Origin: Phycicoccus sp. HDW14
Lineage (GTDB): Bacteria > Actinomycetota > Actinomycetes > Actinomycetales > Dermatophilaceae
DNA: 64,000 bases
Direction: 5' to 3'
Assembly (NCBI RefSeq): GCF_011383005.1
Contig: NZ_CP049935.1
Coordinates: forward strand, 2,356,001 to 2,420,000
The first letter of the stretch is position 1; every line of letters begins with the position of its first letter. Below are positions 1-8,649 of this stretch, piece after piece. A model generated the notes under the pieces. It was given only the letters and a program-made list of their open reading frames with translations. It had not been told where the DNA came from and made no database searches. The translations under genes and the position numbers were made by a program.

Positions 1-436
1 GCGTCGACGACGTGTCGAGGACGGTGGCCGGCGTGGCCCCGAACTCCGACAGCCCGGTCTTCTCGACGACGCCGCCGAGCGCCAGGGCCATCGCCTGGAA
101 GCCGTAGCACATGCCGAACACCGGGACGCCGGCCTGCAGCAGCGCGGGGTCGAGGCGCGGGGCGCCCTCCTCGTACACCGACGACGGGCCGCCGGACAGG
201 ACGATGGCCGCGGGGTCCTTGGCCAGCATGTCCTCGGCGCTCATCGACGAGGGCACGACCTCGCTGAAGCAGTTGGCCTCGCGCACGCGCCGGGCGATCA
301 GCTGGGCGTACTGCGCGCCGAAGTCGACGACCAGCACGGGGCGGTCGGCGAGGTGGATGGGGTCAGCGCCCTCGACGACGGCGTGGCTCGGGTCGACGGG
401 CGAGGGGTCGGCGGGCAGCTCGGGGGCGTCGCTCAC
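1..436 (-). CDS. guaA: GMP synthase (glutamine-hydrolysing), 5' part
   Basis: This is the N-terminal glutamine amidotransferase domain of GMP synthase, which makes ammonia from glutamine so that XMP can be aminated to GMP. The reading frame starts at a GTG (436-434) and leaves the window after 145 codons. Visible motifs are [18 protein letters not shown] near residue 33, [14 protein letters not shown], and the nucleophile elbow GMCYGFQ with the catalytic Cys near residue 109. The synthetase domain lies outside the window. guaB3 and guaB lie on the same strand upstream, giving all three guanine-branch genes one orientation, as in other actinobacteria. The identification is secure; the start could be a few codons different. 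Confidence 0.95.
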   Translation of the reverse strand, partial: MSDAPELPADPSPVDPSHAVVEGADPIHLADRPVLVVDFGAQYAQLIARRVREANCFSEVVPSSMSAEDMLAKDPAAIVLSGGPSSVYEEGAPRLDPALLQAGVPVFGMCYGFQAMALALGGVVEKTGLSEFGATPATVLDTSST

Positions 437-446
437 GCGGCCAAGG

Positions 447-833
447 CTATCGGCGCGCGGCGGCCAGTCCGTCCGCGACCTCCCGGGCCACGCGGCGCTC
501 GACCCAGAAGGAGAGGAACGGCACGCAGCCGGCGAGCATGACGAGCACCATCCGCGGCAGCGACCAGCCGACCTTGAAGCCGAGCAGCGCGGTCGCCAGC
601 AGGTACCCCATGTAGATGAACCCGTGCGGCTGCGGCCACCAGTGCAGCGGGTTGTCGTCGCCTTTCATCTGGAAGACGTACGACAGGACCATCTCGACGA
701 CGAGGACGAGCAGCCCGACACCGACGACGAAGGCCATCACCTCGAAGAACCTCAGCCGGGGCCGGACGGCGTCGACGTCCTCGGGCGCGATCGTCGTGGC
801 GGGCCGGGTGTCAGGTGTGCTCACGCGACCCAT
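447..833 (-). CDS. DUF3817 integral membrane protein
   Basis: A 128-aa protein with three hydrophobic segments (about residues 30-53, 72-90 and 95-113) and the [16 protein letters not shown] signature of DUF3817. Its function is not known. It overlaps the end of the SURF1 gene by 23 bp if the ATG at 833 is used. The GTG at 824 (reading [10 protein letters not shown]) is an equally plausible start with a shorter overlap. It ends 10 bp before the guaA start, so SURF1, DUF3817 and guaA probably share a transcript. DUF3817 genes next to guaA are common in Actinobacteria (family knowledge). Confidence 0.85.
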   Translation of the reverse strand: MGRVSTPDTRPATTIAPEDVDAVRPRLRFFEVMAFVVGVGLLVLVVEMVLSYVFQMKGDDNPLHWWPQPHGFIYMGYLLATALLGFKVGWSLPRMVLVMLAGCVPFLSFWVERRVAREVADGLAAARR

Positions 834-1581
834 TGTCGCCCGCCGCTACGAGGGCCGGCGCACCGCCCCGGTGCGCCTCCTCGCGGACCATCCGCCACCA
901 CAGCCAGAGACCGAACGCGGCGAACACCCACCACTGCACGGCGTAGGCGGCGTTGCGCCAGCTGAGGCCGGTCGGCGCGAGCGGGGTGGGCACCTTCGTC
1001 AGCGGGGTCCCGGCGTCGGCCCCGGCCTGCGGGGTCTCGGTGCGCAGGAAGAGGAAGGCGTTGTAGAGGTCACCCGGCCAGGTGTTGGCGAGCACCGAGG
1101 TGTCGACCGACCCGATCTCCCCGGGGCCGACGGGCGAGGTCACCGGCGACTCCGGCGGCGCCAGCCCTCCCGCCAGGGCGAGCGTGCCCGTCGGCGGCGT
1201 GCCGGCCTCCCCCGGGTCGGTGACGAAGCCCCGCAGCACGGGCAGCGTGGCACCGGTGCCGTCGACGACGAACGGCGTGACCACCCACGACCCGGCGCGC
1301 CCGTCGAGCCGACGGTCGGGCACGAGGAGCTGGCCGTCGGTGTAGCGCCCGGTGACGGTGACCGGCCGCGACGACAGCTCGCCGGGGAAGGAGGTGTGCG
1401 GCGCCAGCACCGACGTCAGGGCGACCGGGGCCGCCGCGCGCGCCGCGTCGACGGCGTCCTGGTGGGCCGTCCCCTCGGCCACCCCGAGCTGCCACCGACC
1501 GAGCTGGACGAAGACGGCGCCGACGACGAGGACGAGCCCGAGCAGCCCGAGGAACCGCGGGGTGAGGGCGGTCCGGAGCAC
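811..1581 (-). CDS. SURF1-family protein
   Basis: A 256-aa SURF1 family protein, expected to assist cytochrome c oxidase assembly in the membrane. It has an N-terminal membrane segment (RFLGLLGLVLVVGAVFVQLG, about residues 9-29) followed by the family's GRWQLG motif. A large extracytoplasmic loop contains GRY and WVVTPFVV, and a second membrane segment lies near the C-terminus (YAVQWWVFAAFGLWLWWR). The GTG at 1581 was chosen because GAGG lies just upstream and the membrane segment begins a few residues later; longer frames upstream have no homology. It is divergent from the MOSC gene, with 60 bp between the starts. Confidence 0.85.
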   Translation of the reverse strand: MLRTALTPRFLGLLGLVLVVGAVFVQLGRWQLGVAEGTAHQDAVDAARAAAPVALTSVLAPHTSFPGELSSRPVTVTGRYTDGQLLVPDRRLDGRAGSWVVTPFVVDGTGATLPVLRGFVTDPGEAGTPPTGTLALAGGLAPPESPVTSPVGPGEIGSVDTSVLANTWPGDLYNAFLFLRTETPQAGADAGTPLTKVPTPLAPTGLSWRNAAYAVQWWVFAAFGLWLWWRMVREEAHRGGAPALVAAGDNGSREHT

Positions 1582-1641
1582 GTCCTCGAGGGTACGGGAC
1601 CGGGCTGGGGCGCCCGCCCGTCCGTCGGGGAGGATGGCCCG

Positions 1642-2190
1642 GTGCCCCAGCCCGCCGACGACCGGTCCACCGCCGACCCGCCCGTCGTCACCGCGATCCA
1701 CGTCGCGCCCGGCCGTCGGCTGACGATGCGCGCCGTCGACTCGGTGGTGGCCGAGGCGGGCGTGGGGCTGGTCGGTGACCGCTACCACGGGACGCGTCAC
1801 CGGCACGTGACGGTGCAGTCGGCCGAGCAGCTCGCCGAGGCGGCCGAGCGACTCGGGGCCGACGTGCCGCCGGCGGGGACGCGCCGCAACCTCACCGTGT
1901 CGCACGGACGGGTGGTGTCGACGCCCGGGGCGCGGGCGCGGGTGGGCGAGGTGCTGCTCGAGGTCGTCCGGGTGGCCGCGCCGTGCCGCATCCTCGACGA
2001 CGAGATCGGGCCGGGGGTGGCGGCTGCCCTCCACGACCGGGCCGGGACGGTGTTCCGCGTGGTCGAGGGTGGGCGCATCGCGGTCGGCGACCGCTACGAG
2101 GAGCTGCCGGTCGACCCGCAGGAGGCCGCGCGGCGGGCGGCCGCCTCGCGGTCCGCTGCCGCCGCTCCCCCGCACCGTCGGCTGCCCTGA
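1642..2190 (+). CDS. MOSC domain protein
   Basis: A 182-aa protein whose core is a MOSC domain, the fold shared with molybdenum-cofactor sulfurases and YiiM-like proteins that handle sulfur or Moco-dependent chemistry. Family features are GLVGDRYHG, the RRNLTVSH segment and RVAAPCRILDDEIGPG; the Cys in the last may be the sulfur-carrying residue (inference). The GTG at 1642 has GGGAGG about 10 nt upstream and is in frame. It is a stand-alone domain, so its partner cannot be named from sequence. Confidence 0.82.
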   Translation: MPQPADDRSTADPPVVTAIHVAPGRRLTMRAVDSVVAEAGVGLVGDRYHGTRHRHVTVQSAEQLAEAAERLGADVPPAGTRRNLTVSHGRVVSTPGARARVGEVLLEVVRVAAPCRILDDEIGPGVAAALHDRAGTVFRVVEGGRIAVGDRYEELPVDPQEAARRAAASRSAAAAPPHRRLP

Positions 2191-2260
2191 GGTGGGCGGC
2201 GTCCGGTCCGAAAACGGTTCTGCGGGTGCGAAACCCGATGAGTTCTGGTGCGCTTGAGGC

Positions 2261-2289
2261 TTGACGGTCGAACTGCTGTTCGATAGGAT
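2261..2289 (+). promoter_or_regulatory. Sigma-70-type promoter with an embedded LexA/SOS box
   Basis: TTGACG (2261-2266) and TAGGAT (2284-2289) are separated by exactly 17 bp. The spacer is almost filled by a perfect 16-bp palindrome, TCGAACTGCTGTTCGA (2268-2283). This matches the actinobacterial LexA operator, CGAAC-N4-GTTCG. LexA bound there would cover both promoter boxes. The downstream ATG at 2295 lies about 6 bp after the -10 box, so the transcript is probably leaderless. Mycobacterial 13E12-family genes are known LexA targets, which fits the downstream gene. Confidence 0.85.
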
Positions 2290-2294
2290 GGGGT

Positions 2295-3723
2295 ATGGCC
2301 AGGGGACCTCTCGATCTTGCGGAACGACACTCCGCGATCGATGCCGCGCGCACCGCCCTCGAGGGGCTCGGCGAGCTGCTGGCGCTCGCGTCCGGCCCCA
2401 CCTCACCGAGCTCCTCGAGTCGCTCGATCACGTGGCGGCGCTGGCCTCGGCAGCCCGGGTGCAGGTGGCCGCTGAGGCCACGCGGCGGGGTGACGTGGCG
2501 GGGTCGGAGGTGCACGGATGGCTGCGGCAGCACGCGCCGTCGCTGCGACAGGGAGGTGCCGCGCCGGTCGCCCGGCTCGCGGTCGACCTCGCTGCGGCGG
2601 GCAGCGGGCTCGAGGGGTCCGGGCCCGCTGACGGGTCCCCGCTCGGAATGGTCTGGGCGGCGGTGCGCGAGGGCCGGCTCGAGGCCGGTACCGGGTGCGC
2701 GGTCCTGCGCGAGGCGTCGCGGCTCGCTCCGCACCTGCAGGACGCCGCCGTCCCCACCGTCACCGCGGCCCTCGTCGACCTCGCCGCCGACTGGGGCCCG
2801 TCGATGATGCGTCGCCTGCGGCCGCAGCTGCTCGCCGACCACGGCCGGCCCGAAGTTTTCGAGGGCTGCACCGCCGCCTGGGCGCGGCCGCGCGGCTGTC
2901 GATGCCGCACGTCGAGTCCGGTGACCTCACGGAGTACCAGCTGTGGATGACCCCCGAGCAAGCCGCGACCCTCGAGGCCGCCATCGGCCCGCTCTCCGCG
3001 CCCGCCCCGAACCGCGAGGGCGGCGAGACCGACCTCCGTCCGGCCGGGCAGCGGCGGGTCGAGGCGCTCACCGAGGTCTGCCGCCGAGGCAGCATCGTCG
3101 CCGCCGAGGGTTCGGGCGCCGTCGCCGGGTCGGCCGTCGTCCTGCACGTCACGGTCCCGGTGACCGACCTCGCGTCCCAGCGTGGGGCCGGCGAGGTCCT
3201 CGGCACCGTCGCCGGCGGCACGCTCCTCCCGCCGGCCTTCGTCCGCCGCCTCGCCTGCGACGCGACCCTCGTCACCCACCTGCTCGGCGGCCACGGCGAG
3301 CCCCTCGCCCTCAGCCGTGCGCAGCGACTCTTCTCGCGCGGGCAGCGGCGTCACCTCGGCCTCCGCGACCGCGGGTGCACCTTCCCCGGCTGCACGGCAC
3401 CCGCGAGCTGGTGCGAGGCGCACCACGTCATCCACTGGGCCGACGGCGGCGCCACCGACGTCACCAACGCCGCCTTGCTCTGCGCCCGCCACCACCACGT
3501 GGTCCACCGCCGACGACTCGTGGCCGAGGTCCGCCGACACCCGGACGACCGCGGCCGACACGTCGTCTGGGACCTCGCCGACGGTTCCTACGACCGGGCC
3601 GTCAGCCAGGCGCCACCCCTGGCGGCACCGCCCCCTCGGTCACCGTTCCCGGACCCCGAGTGGGCCGAGGACGACGACCTCCCGTGGTTCGACCCACCCT
3701 TCGCCGACGACCTCGTCGCCTGA
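2295..3723 (+). CDS. DUF222 / HNH endonuclease (13E12 repeat family), two frame breaks
   Basis: A DUF222-HNH protein of about 476 aa once two frame breaks are repaired. The N-terminus (from the ATG at 2295, MARGPLDLAERHSAID) runs to about 2395. The DUF222 body is in the next frame to about 2880, and the HNH part is in a third frame to the stop at 3723. Each break is explained by one missing C, in the runs at about 2393-2397 and about 2874-2877. The HNH core reads CTFPGCTAPASWCEAHHVIH, then ARHHHVVH, with metal- and DNA-cutting residues intact. The family is often multicopy and linked to mobile DNA; its biological role is unclear. The leaderless SOS promoter directly precedes it. Confidence 0.8.
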
Positions 3724-3939
3724 CGCGCACACACTGCGCCGCCGCGGATCGCCAAGCTCTTCTGCGTCCTTCCGCCCAAATAGGGCTATCCTTCTGGCTG
3801 CTGCACACCGCCCAGATTCGGCCACTTGTAGGGCCCGACGGGCGAGCTTTGTTCTATTCGGGCTCTACCGAGTGACCTCGGCGAGCAGAGTGCCGCAGCA
3901 TGCTCCCTAATCCCGAGACCGCGGATGGCGGACTGGTCT

Positions 3940-4103
3940 CTACGCTCGTGCGCGCGCGTGCGCTCCTAGAGTCACTTCCTTGATCAATCCCCTCACCCTC
4001 GCTGTGGCGACAACGAACTGTTCTTCGAATTCGTGGCTCGAAAGCGGCGCCGCCAACACCTTGGTGACTTCGACGGACGAGCCGACTCCCAGGAGACTAA
4101 TGC
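3940..4103 (-). pseudogene. 3' fragment of the membrane protein gene split by the ISL3 composite element
   Basis: Translating the minus strand from the 8-bp duplication ACTAATGC (4096-4103), in the frame set by the gene at 7809-8390, gives about 50 open codons. They include VEVTKVLAAPLSSHEFEEQF and RVRGLIKEVTLGAHARARA, ending at a TAG (3942-3940). Joining this to residues 1-186 encoded at 8390-7833 restores a single protein of about 237 aa. The join is by direct reading of the sequence; I did not recognise the family. The rest of 3724-3939 shows no gene I can support. Confidence 0.7.
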
Positions 4104-5432
4104 GGCTCATCCCAATCGGGGTGTAGGAGTTGGGGTCTGAAGCCGCCGGTCTCGAGCAGGCTTCGGGCGATGTAGTTGGTCAGGTTGCGGAACCCGAGTG
4201 CGGAGCCGCGCAGGTGTTCGAGCCGTCCGTTGAGCGCCTCGGTCGGCCCGTTGCTGGTGCCGGGTCGTTCGAAGTAGGCGAGCACGTCAGCGGCTCGCTT
4301 CTTCAGGGTCCGGCCCAGGGTGGTGAGCTCGGTGAGCACCTTTGGGGACGCCGGCGCTGAGGTCGGTGATCAGCTTCTCCATGAGCTCGCGGCCACGTTG
4401 CCGGTCCTCGTGGCGATAGGCGGCGATCATGCGCTGGTAGACACCCCAGGTCGCCTCGACCTCGACGTGAGCGTCATCAACGAACAGCGCGCGTAGCCTG
4501 TCGCTCTGCTTGTCGGTGAGCAGGTCCGCGCCGGTGTGCAGCGTGCGCCGCGACTTGTAGAGCGGGTCGTCCCTGAACCCACGGTGCCCGTGGATCGCGA
4601 GTTGGACCCGGCGCCGGCACCTGTCGAGGGCGTCACCGGCCAGGCGCACGACGTGGAAGGGATCCATCACCGTGACCGCGTCCGGGATCTCCTCTGCAGC
4701 GGCGGTCTTGAACCCGGTGAAGCCGTCCATCGCGACCACCTCGACCGCGTCACGGAAGGCGTCGTCGCGGTCGGCGAGCCAGGTCTTGAACGCCGCCTTC
4801 GACCGGCCCTCGACCATGTCCAGCAGCCTTGCTGGGCCGGCGCCATCGCGGACCGGGGTGAGGTCGATGATCACGGTGACGTACTTGTCGCCACGCCTGG
4901 TGTGGCGCCAGACGTGCTCATCGACGCCAATGACCTTCACGCCCTCAAACCGCGTAGGGTCGTTGATCAGCAGCCGCTTGCCTTCAGCCAGGACCGCGTT
5001 GTTGGCGGTGTCCCACGCGACCCCGAGTCCCTCGGCGACACGGGCGACGGTGAGGTGTGCGACCACGATCCCTTCCAGCGCCCACCGCAGCCCGGTGCGC
5101 GAGAGCTTCGCGCGTGGCTCCGCCGCGGCGCTGGTGTCTTGGCGCCACACGTGTCCGCAGTCGGCACAGCGGTAGCGGCGCACTACAACTTCCAGCACGG
5201 TCGGTCGCCAGCCCAGCGGCTCGTGGGCCAACCGCCGGATCACGGTGTCACGAGCAGCGCCTTCGCTGCCGCACCGTCGGCACCACTGATCTGGTTCCAC
5301 CACGTGGCACGCGAGGACCGCACGATCCGGTTCAAGTCGTTGTCCGGTCACGCTCAGACCGAGGCCGTCGAGTCGAGCGAAGGCGGTCAGGTCAGGGCGG
5401 CCGAAGCCGGCCGGCGGGGTAGCGTCGGACAC
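4097..5432 (-). CDS. ISL3-family transposase, one frame break
   Basis: An ISL3 transposase: an N-terminal zinc-binding part (CRRCG and CADCGHVWRQD), a helix-turn-helix, then the DDE catalytic domain with KVIGVDEHVWRH, VVAMDGFTGFKTA and DPFHVVRLAGDALDR. The C-terminal Glu lies in SNGPTEALNGRLEHLRG. The frame breaks near 4340 at CCCCAAAGG: one extra C, or an equivalent extra base, shifts PKVLTEL into another frame. Only the C-terminal 80 residues, which carry the last catalytic Glu, are displaced. The stop codon TAG is not inside the element but is supplied by the target duplication, so the C-terminus depends on the insertion site. Confidence 0.88.
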
Positions 5433-5542
5433 GTCGAGGTCTTTCGGATGGATGGCGTAGGAACCTCCGTCGTCGGGAGACCTCGACGTCTATCTGCGGA
5501 CCGACGCGCCCGGCCGACCTACACCCTCATCTGAGAAGACCC
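5377..5542 (+). repeat. Internal copy (R1) of the ISL3 right end
   Basis: This segment is identical to 7667-7832 over its first 157 bp and differs only at the outermost tip (CTGAGAAGACCC against CTGGGAAGAGCC). It is the normal right end of the IS copy that starts at 4104 and overlaps the transposase start. It is not followed by ACTAATGC, so it was not the end used in the insertion seen here. The tip mismatches may have weakened it (inference). Confidence 0.85.
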
Positions 5543-6079
5543 CTGAAACGTCTTCGACGACGACGGGACCGGCGAGGAGGAGGGCGCGGTGAGCTAAAGG
5601 AATGGAGCTTGCTCGGCTTCGACGCCGCCGCAAGCTCCGGTGAAACGGTCGGTACTGGTCGGTCGTCGTCGGTCACCACCGGATGGCGGCGTCCCCCACG
5701 CTCGGCGTTTGCGCAGGTCAACGGCTCGTTCGCCCAGTGGGCGCATCAAGCGATAGACGCAAAGCCGACGTGATTAGGTCGTCGGCTCGATTCCGCCAGG
5801 CGGCTCCGGCGAACAGCCCCTGACCTGCGGAAACGCAGGGCAGGGGCGGTTCGGTTCTGGTGGTCGCGCGATGCGCTGGCCTCACGGCTCTGCCCGACAC
5901 CGACGTCGCTCTCCTCTGCGACGGACCCCTCGCCGGCTGAGCGCTCGCCGGCTGAGCGCTCGCGGCCGGCATCCTGTCCGTGTGCCGATAGGCCTCGCAC
6001 CGCTCGGCAACGCAGCGTAGCGTTGCGTCGCGACCTGGCGACGGCTCGGCGGGGCGCGATCGTCTCGTGCGTTGGCGGA
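5543..6079. other. Non-coding passenger DNA inside the composite element
   Basis: I see no gene with convincing codon use here. The one clear structure is a 15-bp tandem repeat (CTCGCCGGCTGAGCG, 5929-5962, about 2.3 copies). The stretch lies between the internal IS right end and the monooxygenase stop codon. Confidence 0.5.
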
Positions 6080-6391
6080 CTACGGGAGCTTGGACGCGAG
6101 GACGTCGGCCGCCAGGATCTCGGGTGCTGCGCCGAGGAGGTGCTGGTTGGCCATCAGGGCTGCGACGATGGCGCCGTTGGCGTGGGCGTCGCGAGCGGCC
6201 TCGTCGGGGAATGCATCGAAGATCCAGAAGGTGTCGGCGTGGGTCCTGACCGCGAACCAGACAATCGTTCCTACTTCTTCGTTGGCGAGCGCGACAGCGC
6301 CGGCGAGCAGATCGGCGAGCGCGTCGTGCTGTCCATCGGCCGCGACGATCTTGGCGACGAAGGCATACGGAAGTGATGCGGGTGTGGACAT
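6080..6391 (-). CDS. Putative quinol monooxygenase (ABM domain), element passenger
   Basis: A 103-aa protein of the antibiotic biosynthesis monooxygenase (ABM/YgiN-like) fold, a small cofactor-free dimeric oxygenase family acting on quinols or related aromatics. Visible family pattern: KIVAADGQHDALADLL, EVGTIVWFAVRTHADTFWIFDAF, DEAARDAHANG, then the C-terminal strand. The ATG at 6391 is preceded by AGGAGAACC on the minus strand. It is divergent from the GlxA-type regulator with 108 bp between them, so that regulator probably controls it. Base composition is lower in GC than the chromosomal neighbours. The substrate cannot be assigned. Confidence 0.8.
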   Translation of the reverse strand: MSTPASLPYAFVAKIVAADGQHDALADLLAGAVALANEEVGTIVWFAVRTHADTFWIFDAFPDEAARDAHANGAIVAALMANQHLLGAAPEILAADVLASKLP

Positions 6392-6499
6392 GAGGGGTTC
6401 TCCTAGGTGTCGAGGTTTCTTGGTGAAGCGAGTTCAGCGTATGACGAGCAACGGCATGTGAGAAGTGGCGTATACGGCAGTATTGCTATTGTTCGCGCC

Positions 6500-7441
6500 A
6501 TGCGTATCGGACTGATCGCGATCGACGGCTGCTTCGGTTCGGCTGTCGCGTCGGTCATCGACATCGTGCGGGTGGCCGACGGAGCCCGCGGCGATGTCGA
6601 CCCGCGGATCGACCCGATCGAACTCGCCATCCTCGGACCGAAACGGAGAGTGACCACGACGGCATCGATGACCCTGTCGGTGGACCACCCGCTGTCGGAG
6701 TCCGCAGAGTTCGACGTGGTCGTCGTCCCTGCGCTTGGAACCCTCACGGCCGCCGCTACCAACGACGCCCTCCAGAGCCGAGATGCTCGTTCGGTCATCG
6801 CCTCGCTCGGGCGCCTCGACGACGCGACCACCCGGATCGCCGCGGCGTGCACCGGCGTGTTCGCTGTCGCCGAGACCGGACGGATGCATCATCGGCGGGC
6901 GACGACCAGCTGGTTCCTGGGGCCGGAGTTCCTGAAGCGCTATCCGACCGTCGCCCTCGATCTCGACACCATGGTCGTGGTCGACGGGAACCTCGTCACC
7001 GCCGGCGCCGCGTTCGCCCACATAGACCTCGCGCTCTCACTCGTGCGATCGATCAGCCCCGACCTGGCCCAACATGTCGCCAAGCTCCTCATCATCGACG
7101 AGCGTCCGTCGCAGGCGGCCTTCGTCGCCTACGAACATCTCCGGCACGAGGACCCGATCGTCGTCGAGTTCGAACGCTTCGTGCGCGCCCGCCTGGACGA
7201 ACCGTTCAACGTCGCCTTCGTCGCGCAGTCGCTCGGCACCAGCCGGCGCACCCTCGAACGACGAGTCCGTGCGGCGCTCAACCTCACTCCGCTCGGCTTC
7301 GTCCAACGGCTTCGCATCGAACGAGCTCGGCACCTCTCAGCAACCACGGACCTTACCTCCGCCGAGATCGCGCTACGGGTCGGCTACGCGAACGCCGAGA
7401 CTCTGCGCTCCCTCCTGCGTAGGGAGCGACGCCGTTCCTGA
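6500..7441 (+). CDS. GlxA-family (DJ-1/PfpI + AraC) transcriptional regulator, element passenger
   Basis: A 313-aa regulator with an N-terminal DJ-1/PfpI-like sensor domain (RIGLIAIDGCFGSAVASVID, VVVVPALG, IAAACTGVFAVAETG) and a C-terminal AraC DNA-binding domain (FNVAFVAQSLGTSRRTLERR, IALRVGYANAETLRSLLRRE). The Cys of AACTG sits at the nucleophile elbow of the fold. The ATG at 6500 begins the sensor domain; a longer in-frame start at 6407 adds low-complexity residues and is less likely. TATTGT ends 7 bp before this ATG, which would fit a leaderless transcript (weak). It probably senses a substrate-like ligand and controls the divergent monooxygenase. Confidence 0.82.
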   Translation: MRIGLIAIDGCFGSAVASVIDIVRVADGARGDVDPRIDPIELAILGPKRRVTTTASMTLSVDHPLSESAEFDVVVVPALGTLTAAATNDALQSRDARSVIASLGRLDDATTRIAAACTGVFAVAETGRMHHRRATTSWFLGPEFLKRYPTVALDLDTMVVVDGNLVTAGAAFAHIDLALSLVRSISPDLAQHVAKLLIIDERPSQAAFVAYEHLRHEDPIVVEFERFVRARLDEPFNVAFVAQSLGTSRRTLERRVRAALNLTPLGFVQRLRIERARHLSATTDLTSAEIALRVGYANAETLRSLLRRERRRS

Positions 7442-7666
7442 CCTATCGCCATGCCTGTAGCCGGTGTCCTAGTGCTCGACTGGAACCACCTCTCAGCACG
7501 TCGCGTCGACGCTCCTGCGTCGCCCCTGGACGACCCACTCGACACGCCCGCAGCACAGGCCATGTGACGTGTCCCGGCTTCCCGGACGGTCGGGGTTGGG
7601 TGGCTGTGATGTCGCTGCGTTCTCGTCGAGGGGGTCAACATCGATCAGGGTCGATTGGGATGAGAC

Positions 7667-7832
7667 GCGAAGGCGGTCAGGTCAGGGCGGCCGAAGCCGG
7701 CCGGCGGGGTAGCGTCGGACACGTCGAGGTCTTTCGGATGGATGGCGTAGGAACCTCCGTCGTCGGGAGACCTCGACGTCTATCTGCGGACCGACGCGCC
7801 CGGCCGACCTACACCCTCATCTGGGAAGAGCC
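7667..7832 (+). repeat. Outer copy (R2) of the ISL3 right end
   Basis: A direct repeat of 5377-5542 at an offset of 2,290 bp. Its tip matches the left inverted repeat better than R1 does and abuts the 8-bp duplication, so it served as the right end of the composite unit. Just before it (7655-7665) the strand reads CGATTGGGATGAG, which also occurs reverse-complemented at the IS left tip. This is a possible scar of another end-to-end event. Confidence 0.85.
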
Positions 7833-8390
7833 ACTAATGCTCGTTGGCCAGACCTTCGCGGTCGATTCAACCACGCGACTCATCCTCGTTCCATACACCT
7901 GGAGCGTGAAAGTGATCCGCCTCGTGACAGCCTCTGCGGTTAGCGACGAACGAAGAAACGAACTGAGATCTTCGATTTCGTCCTCAAGTTGGGGCGATAA
8001 GAATGCACCGGCCGCCCGGTCCATCAGTTGGTCCACAACGCTGAGGTAGTCACCAATCGCTTCAGTCCAGCGCGCTTCAGGCTGTGAGGTAGCGACGTCG
8101 GCAGACGCGCCACTCAGTTGAAATTGGCGGTAGCCGGACGCCAGTCGCGCCTGAGCCAAGTGGAGGGGGAGGTAGACGGCTTCCAAGTAGTCGCGGGCGT
8201 TGGACAGGAAGACTTCCTGCAGCTTTTGAGCATGCGTGATCTCAAGTTCTGTTATGCGCTTGTTGGCCACATACAGCGAGCCCAGAACGGTGATGACCAC
8301 GCCCAGGAGAACTCCGGCGGCAGTGATACCAACCGTGACCCAGTTCGTCCCTGCAGAGGAAGCCTCCTCCGCTACCTTCCAAGTATTCAT
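7809..8390 (-). pseudogene. 5' part of a membrane protein gene cut by the composite element
   Basis: As read, this is a 193-aa frame, but the last seven residues (GSSQMRV) and the stop come from the inverted repeat of the ISL3 element. The native part, residues 1-186, has one N-terminal membrane helix (TVGITAAGVLLGVVITVLGS, about residues 17-40). A long, mostly helical cytoplasmic region follows, starting KRITELEITHAQKLQEVFLS. The rest of the gene lies at 4095-3940 on the other side of the element. I do not recognise the family. Its TM-plus-helical layout resembles that of the next gene (8650-9174). Codon use is less GC-biased than the window average, suggesting horizontal acquisition. Confidence 0.75.
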
Positions 8391-8649
8391 AGTTCATGCT
8401 CGCACTTCTTGCCCAGGGCCCAGCGCCACCGCGGGGGGTGTGTGGTCGCCGCGGGGCGTCGTTGAGAACAGCACTGCGATCCCAGTCGAGCCAAGCGGGC
8501 GATCCGCTCTGACACGGAGACAAGTCCTTCCGCCGCGAGGGGCAAGTTCGTCGGTGGCGTCGGTCGTGGGCTCGGCTCAAGCCCGGCGATGACCGGCCGT
8601 GACGTCGCCGCTGCACCCGCGCCCACGAAGAACCGCGGCGGACAGTCTG
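8391..8649. other. Intergenic stretch without a supported gene
   Basis: It separates two minus-strand membrane protein genes. Short open frames here lack ribosome sites and homology that I can see. Confidence 0.4.

Larger units (their letters stand above)
4104..7832. mobile_element. Composite ISL3-family element with passenger genes
   Basis: A 3,729-bp unit bounded by related inverted ends. The left end starts GGCTCATCCCAATCGGGGTG (4104) and the right end, read inward from 7832, starts GGCTCTTCCCAGATGAGGGT. Both continue into GTGTAGG. It is flanked by identical 8-bp direct repeats ACTAATGC (4096-4103 and 7833-7840), the target duplication size typical of ISL3. Inside are one transposase copy (4104-5542), a monooxygenase gene, a GlxA-type regulator gene and a second copy of the right 166 bp. 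The whole unit, not just the IS, therefore moved as one. It interrupts a membrane protein gene. Confidence 0.85.

Noticed and set aside
616..2190. A 524-codon plus-strand frame running through DUF3817 and SURF1 into the MOSC gene
   Set aside because: Only the part after the GTG at 1642 has homology; the upstream part is the antisense of real genes in GC-rich DNA.
4097..4345. Programmed frameshift in the ISL3 transposase at CCCCAAAGG
   Set aside because: ISL3 transposases are normally single-frame. No slippery heptamer with a downstream structure is evident, and a gained base in a C run is simpler.
5929..5962. Possible CRISPR-like or iteron repeat (15-bp unit)
   Set aside because: Only about 2.3 tandem copies without spacers, no cas or rep genes; a simple local duplication is enough.
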